Origin: Locusta migratoria | Taxonomy: Eukaryota > Arthropoda > Insecta > Orthoptera > Acrididae | Length of the DNA: 64,000 nucleotides | Assembly: GCA_026315105.1 (NCBI GenBank) | Contig: CM048750.1 | Span: forward strand, 75,692,297 to 75,756,296 | Reading direction: 5' to 3' | In this document: one piece after another, positions 63,058-64,000 of the stretch | Numbering within the stretch: position 1 is the stretch's first letter | Layout: each line of letters begins with the position of its first letter | Translations under genes and position numbers: made by a program | The notes under the pieces: model-generated | What the model saw: only the letters and a program-made list of their open reading frames with translations | Database searches by the model: none | Told to the model about the DNA's origin: nothing

Positions 63058-63570
63058 TTTCAATTATGTTCGTTTTGACTACAAAGGCTGTCCCTAGGAT
63101 GGTTATATTAGACACATTTTTTATCGCAGGTTTTCCTTTGTATATTCGGAACCCTTCTGAATCAAATGTGGTCTCATCTAGGTATCTAGTTTCTTATAGT
63201 GCCAGTATACTAATGTTCTGATCTTCTAAAAGGTTGATCAGTTGCTTTAATTTTCCTGTTTGCAAAAGTGTATTGATGTTTGGTGTCCCAAACGGACGTT
63301 TTCGCTTAGGTCTAATCTTCTGCTTTGAGGTTCTGGGAAGCCCCGACTCTTCCCTACATGATATTCTGGGCTCTCCAGAATACGATGGCCTGGTTGCACG
63401 GCTGACAGCGGTGGAGGATTTCCGTTTCCGGTTACATCCTGGAGTAGTTTCTATCGAAAATGTTTCCTTCTTGTCTTAAGTTGAATAAGATTGGGAGGGT
63501 GAGCGTAGCTCACTCCTCAAGAGTTAAAGCTGAGGTTATAAATCCCAGAGTTTAATTAAGGCCGCCTAGG

Positions 63571-64000
63571 GATATCCAGAATCACACACTAAAATAGTGA
63601 GTGAGGTAAATATAGGAAAGGTTGGGGAAATGCAAGCCGACTATATTATAACCCCATACTGCTTCAACAAGCCTTTCAATATAACAATTGGAAGTAAGGA
63701 GCAGTGGGAGAAAATAGTTCGACACCGTACGGGGGATATTGTCTGGTTCACTGATGGGTCAAAATCAGACCAAGGTGTTGGGGCTGGGGTATATGGGGTG
63801 CACCCAAGACTGGAGGGCATCATCTCTCTAGGAAAACTGGCCTCAGTATTCCAGACGGAAATCACTGCCATAAGGGCGTGTGTGGAGGAGAACTTGTGTA
63901 GATGCTACAAAGATTGTAGCATCTATATCTATTCAGACAGCCAGGCAGCCCTGAGATCACTGACAGCTCCCGCAACAAGATCTAAAATTGTTGCATAATG
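63571..64000 (+). pseudogene. LINE RNase H domain, runs off the window
   Basis: The 133-codon frame (63597-63998) has DIVWFTDGSKSDQGVGAGVY (first RNase H Asp), FQTEITAIRACVEENL (catalytic Glu) and IYIYSDSQAALRSL (next Asp). It ends in TAA at 63996-63998 (KIVA, stop), where the copy at 5.9-6.85 kb continues AECHRVL. The 5' part starts abruptly at GGATATCCAGAATC. It is the same family as that copy, with the segment deleted there still present here. Confidence 0.85.

Larger units (their letters stand above)
59692..63480 (-). pseudogene. RTE-like LINE, endonuclease and RT start, split by two insertions
   Basis: The minus strand from about 63300 gives KRPFGTPNINTLLQTGKLKQ, LINLLEDQNISILAL, stop, ETRYLDETTFDSEGF (apurinic-type endonuclease, N..L..G...EL...L...I..LALQET), then ILGTAFVVKTNIIESIINF, SLINAHAPINEDNK and EQMDEFWETLED. 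Next come DVNSCEESRESLIKASESFD, CNEAHEKRLKSWKRWSSNKT and RRYETSRV, then NNTREFYRTF across the Harbinger site, and KELKDNKAPGEDGIA-type RT linker near 59720. The RT palm is missing. Insertions: PLE fold-back 62371-63057 and Harbinger 59990-61444. The stop codon and insertions show it is dead. Confidence 0.88.

Overview
The window looks like intergenic or intronic DNA from a large, repeat-rich insect genome, most likely polyneopteran and probably orthopteran (grasshopper/locust-like). The grounds are tRNA-headed SINEs whose shared 3' body resembles SINEs I associate with locusts, a Tc1-like element with the TIR type CACTACTGG..ATTAAAATTG, and many CR1-like, RTE-like, Penelope-like, Tc1/mariner, Harbinger and hAT relics. 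Assignment below the level of insect is inference. I find no convincing host protein-coding gene, functional tRNA, rRNA or CRISPR array. Every protein I can recognise belongs to a mobile element, and almost all are broken by stops, frameshifts, truncation or insertion.

Layout. 0-5 kb: LINE and Tc1 scraps, a SINE cluster, a fold-back repeat and a minus-strand Penelope-like element (PLE) end. 5.9-8.6 kb: a minus-strand RNase-H LINE fragment meets a plus-strand CR1-like LINE head to head. 9.2-11.4 kb: a mariner-type element with about 300-bp TIRs, one of which holds a palindromic tRNA-like insert. 11.6-13.6 kb: an RTE-like LINE interrupted by a SINE and a PLE-like insert, then a mariner relic. 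14.1-20.8 kb: a large fold-back, Tc1/mariner relics and SINEs. 20.9-22.3 kb: a nearly full-length Tc1-like element with intact TIRs. 22.5-25.1 kb: SINE cluster with a SINE nested in a fold-back. 25.4-28 kb: PLE and LINE ends. 28.8-31.8 kb: a hAT MITE and an RTE-like LINE carrying two SINEs and a possible solo LTR. 33-37 kb: SINEs, fold-backs and a PLE with inverted LTRs inside an unassigned DNA transposon. 38-46 kb: SINEs, microsatellites and GC-rich islands. 47-54 kb: mariner/Tc1 relics and two CR1-like copies with nested inserts. 54-58.5 kb: another CR1-like copy carrying five SINEs, a PLE reverse-transcriptase fragment and a Tc1 scrap. 59.7-63.5 kb: an RTE-like LINE split by a Harbinger element and a PLE fold-back. 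The right edge holds a second copy of the RNase-H LINE.

The SINEs fall into families that I label A-F plus S2. A-F have different tRNA-like heads (A box, B box GGTTCGANTCC) but one common 3' body: GTAGTTTGTAAG, then GGGACTGATGACC, then a terminal ACAAACATTTGAAC. Most insertions have 8-14-bp target-site duplications (TSDs), which give exact borders and a relative chronology. The most striking signal is a set of fold-back repeats and LTR-like ends, at least three beside Penelope protein remnants, each carrying a hammerhead-ribozyme-like core (CTGAWGA, stem, GAAAC). I interpret them as insertions of several Penelope-like families with inverted LTRs.
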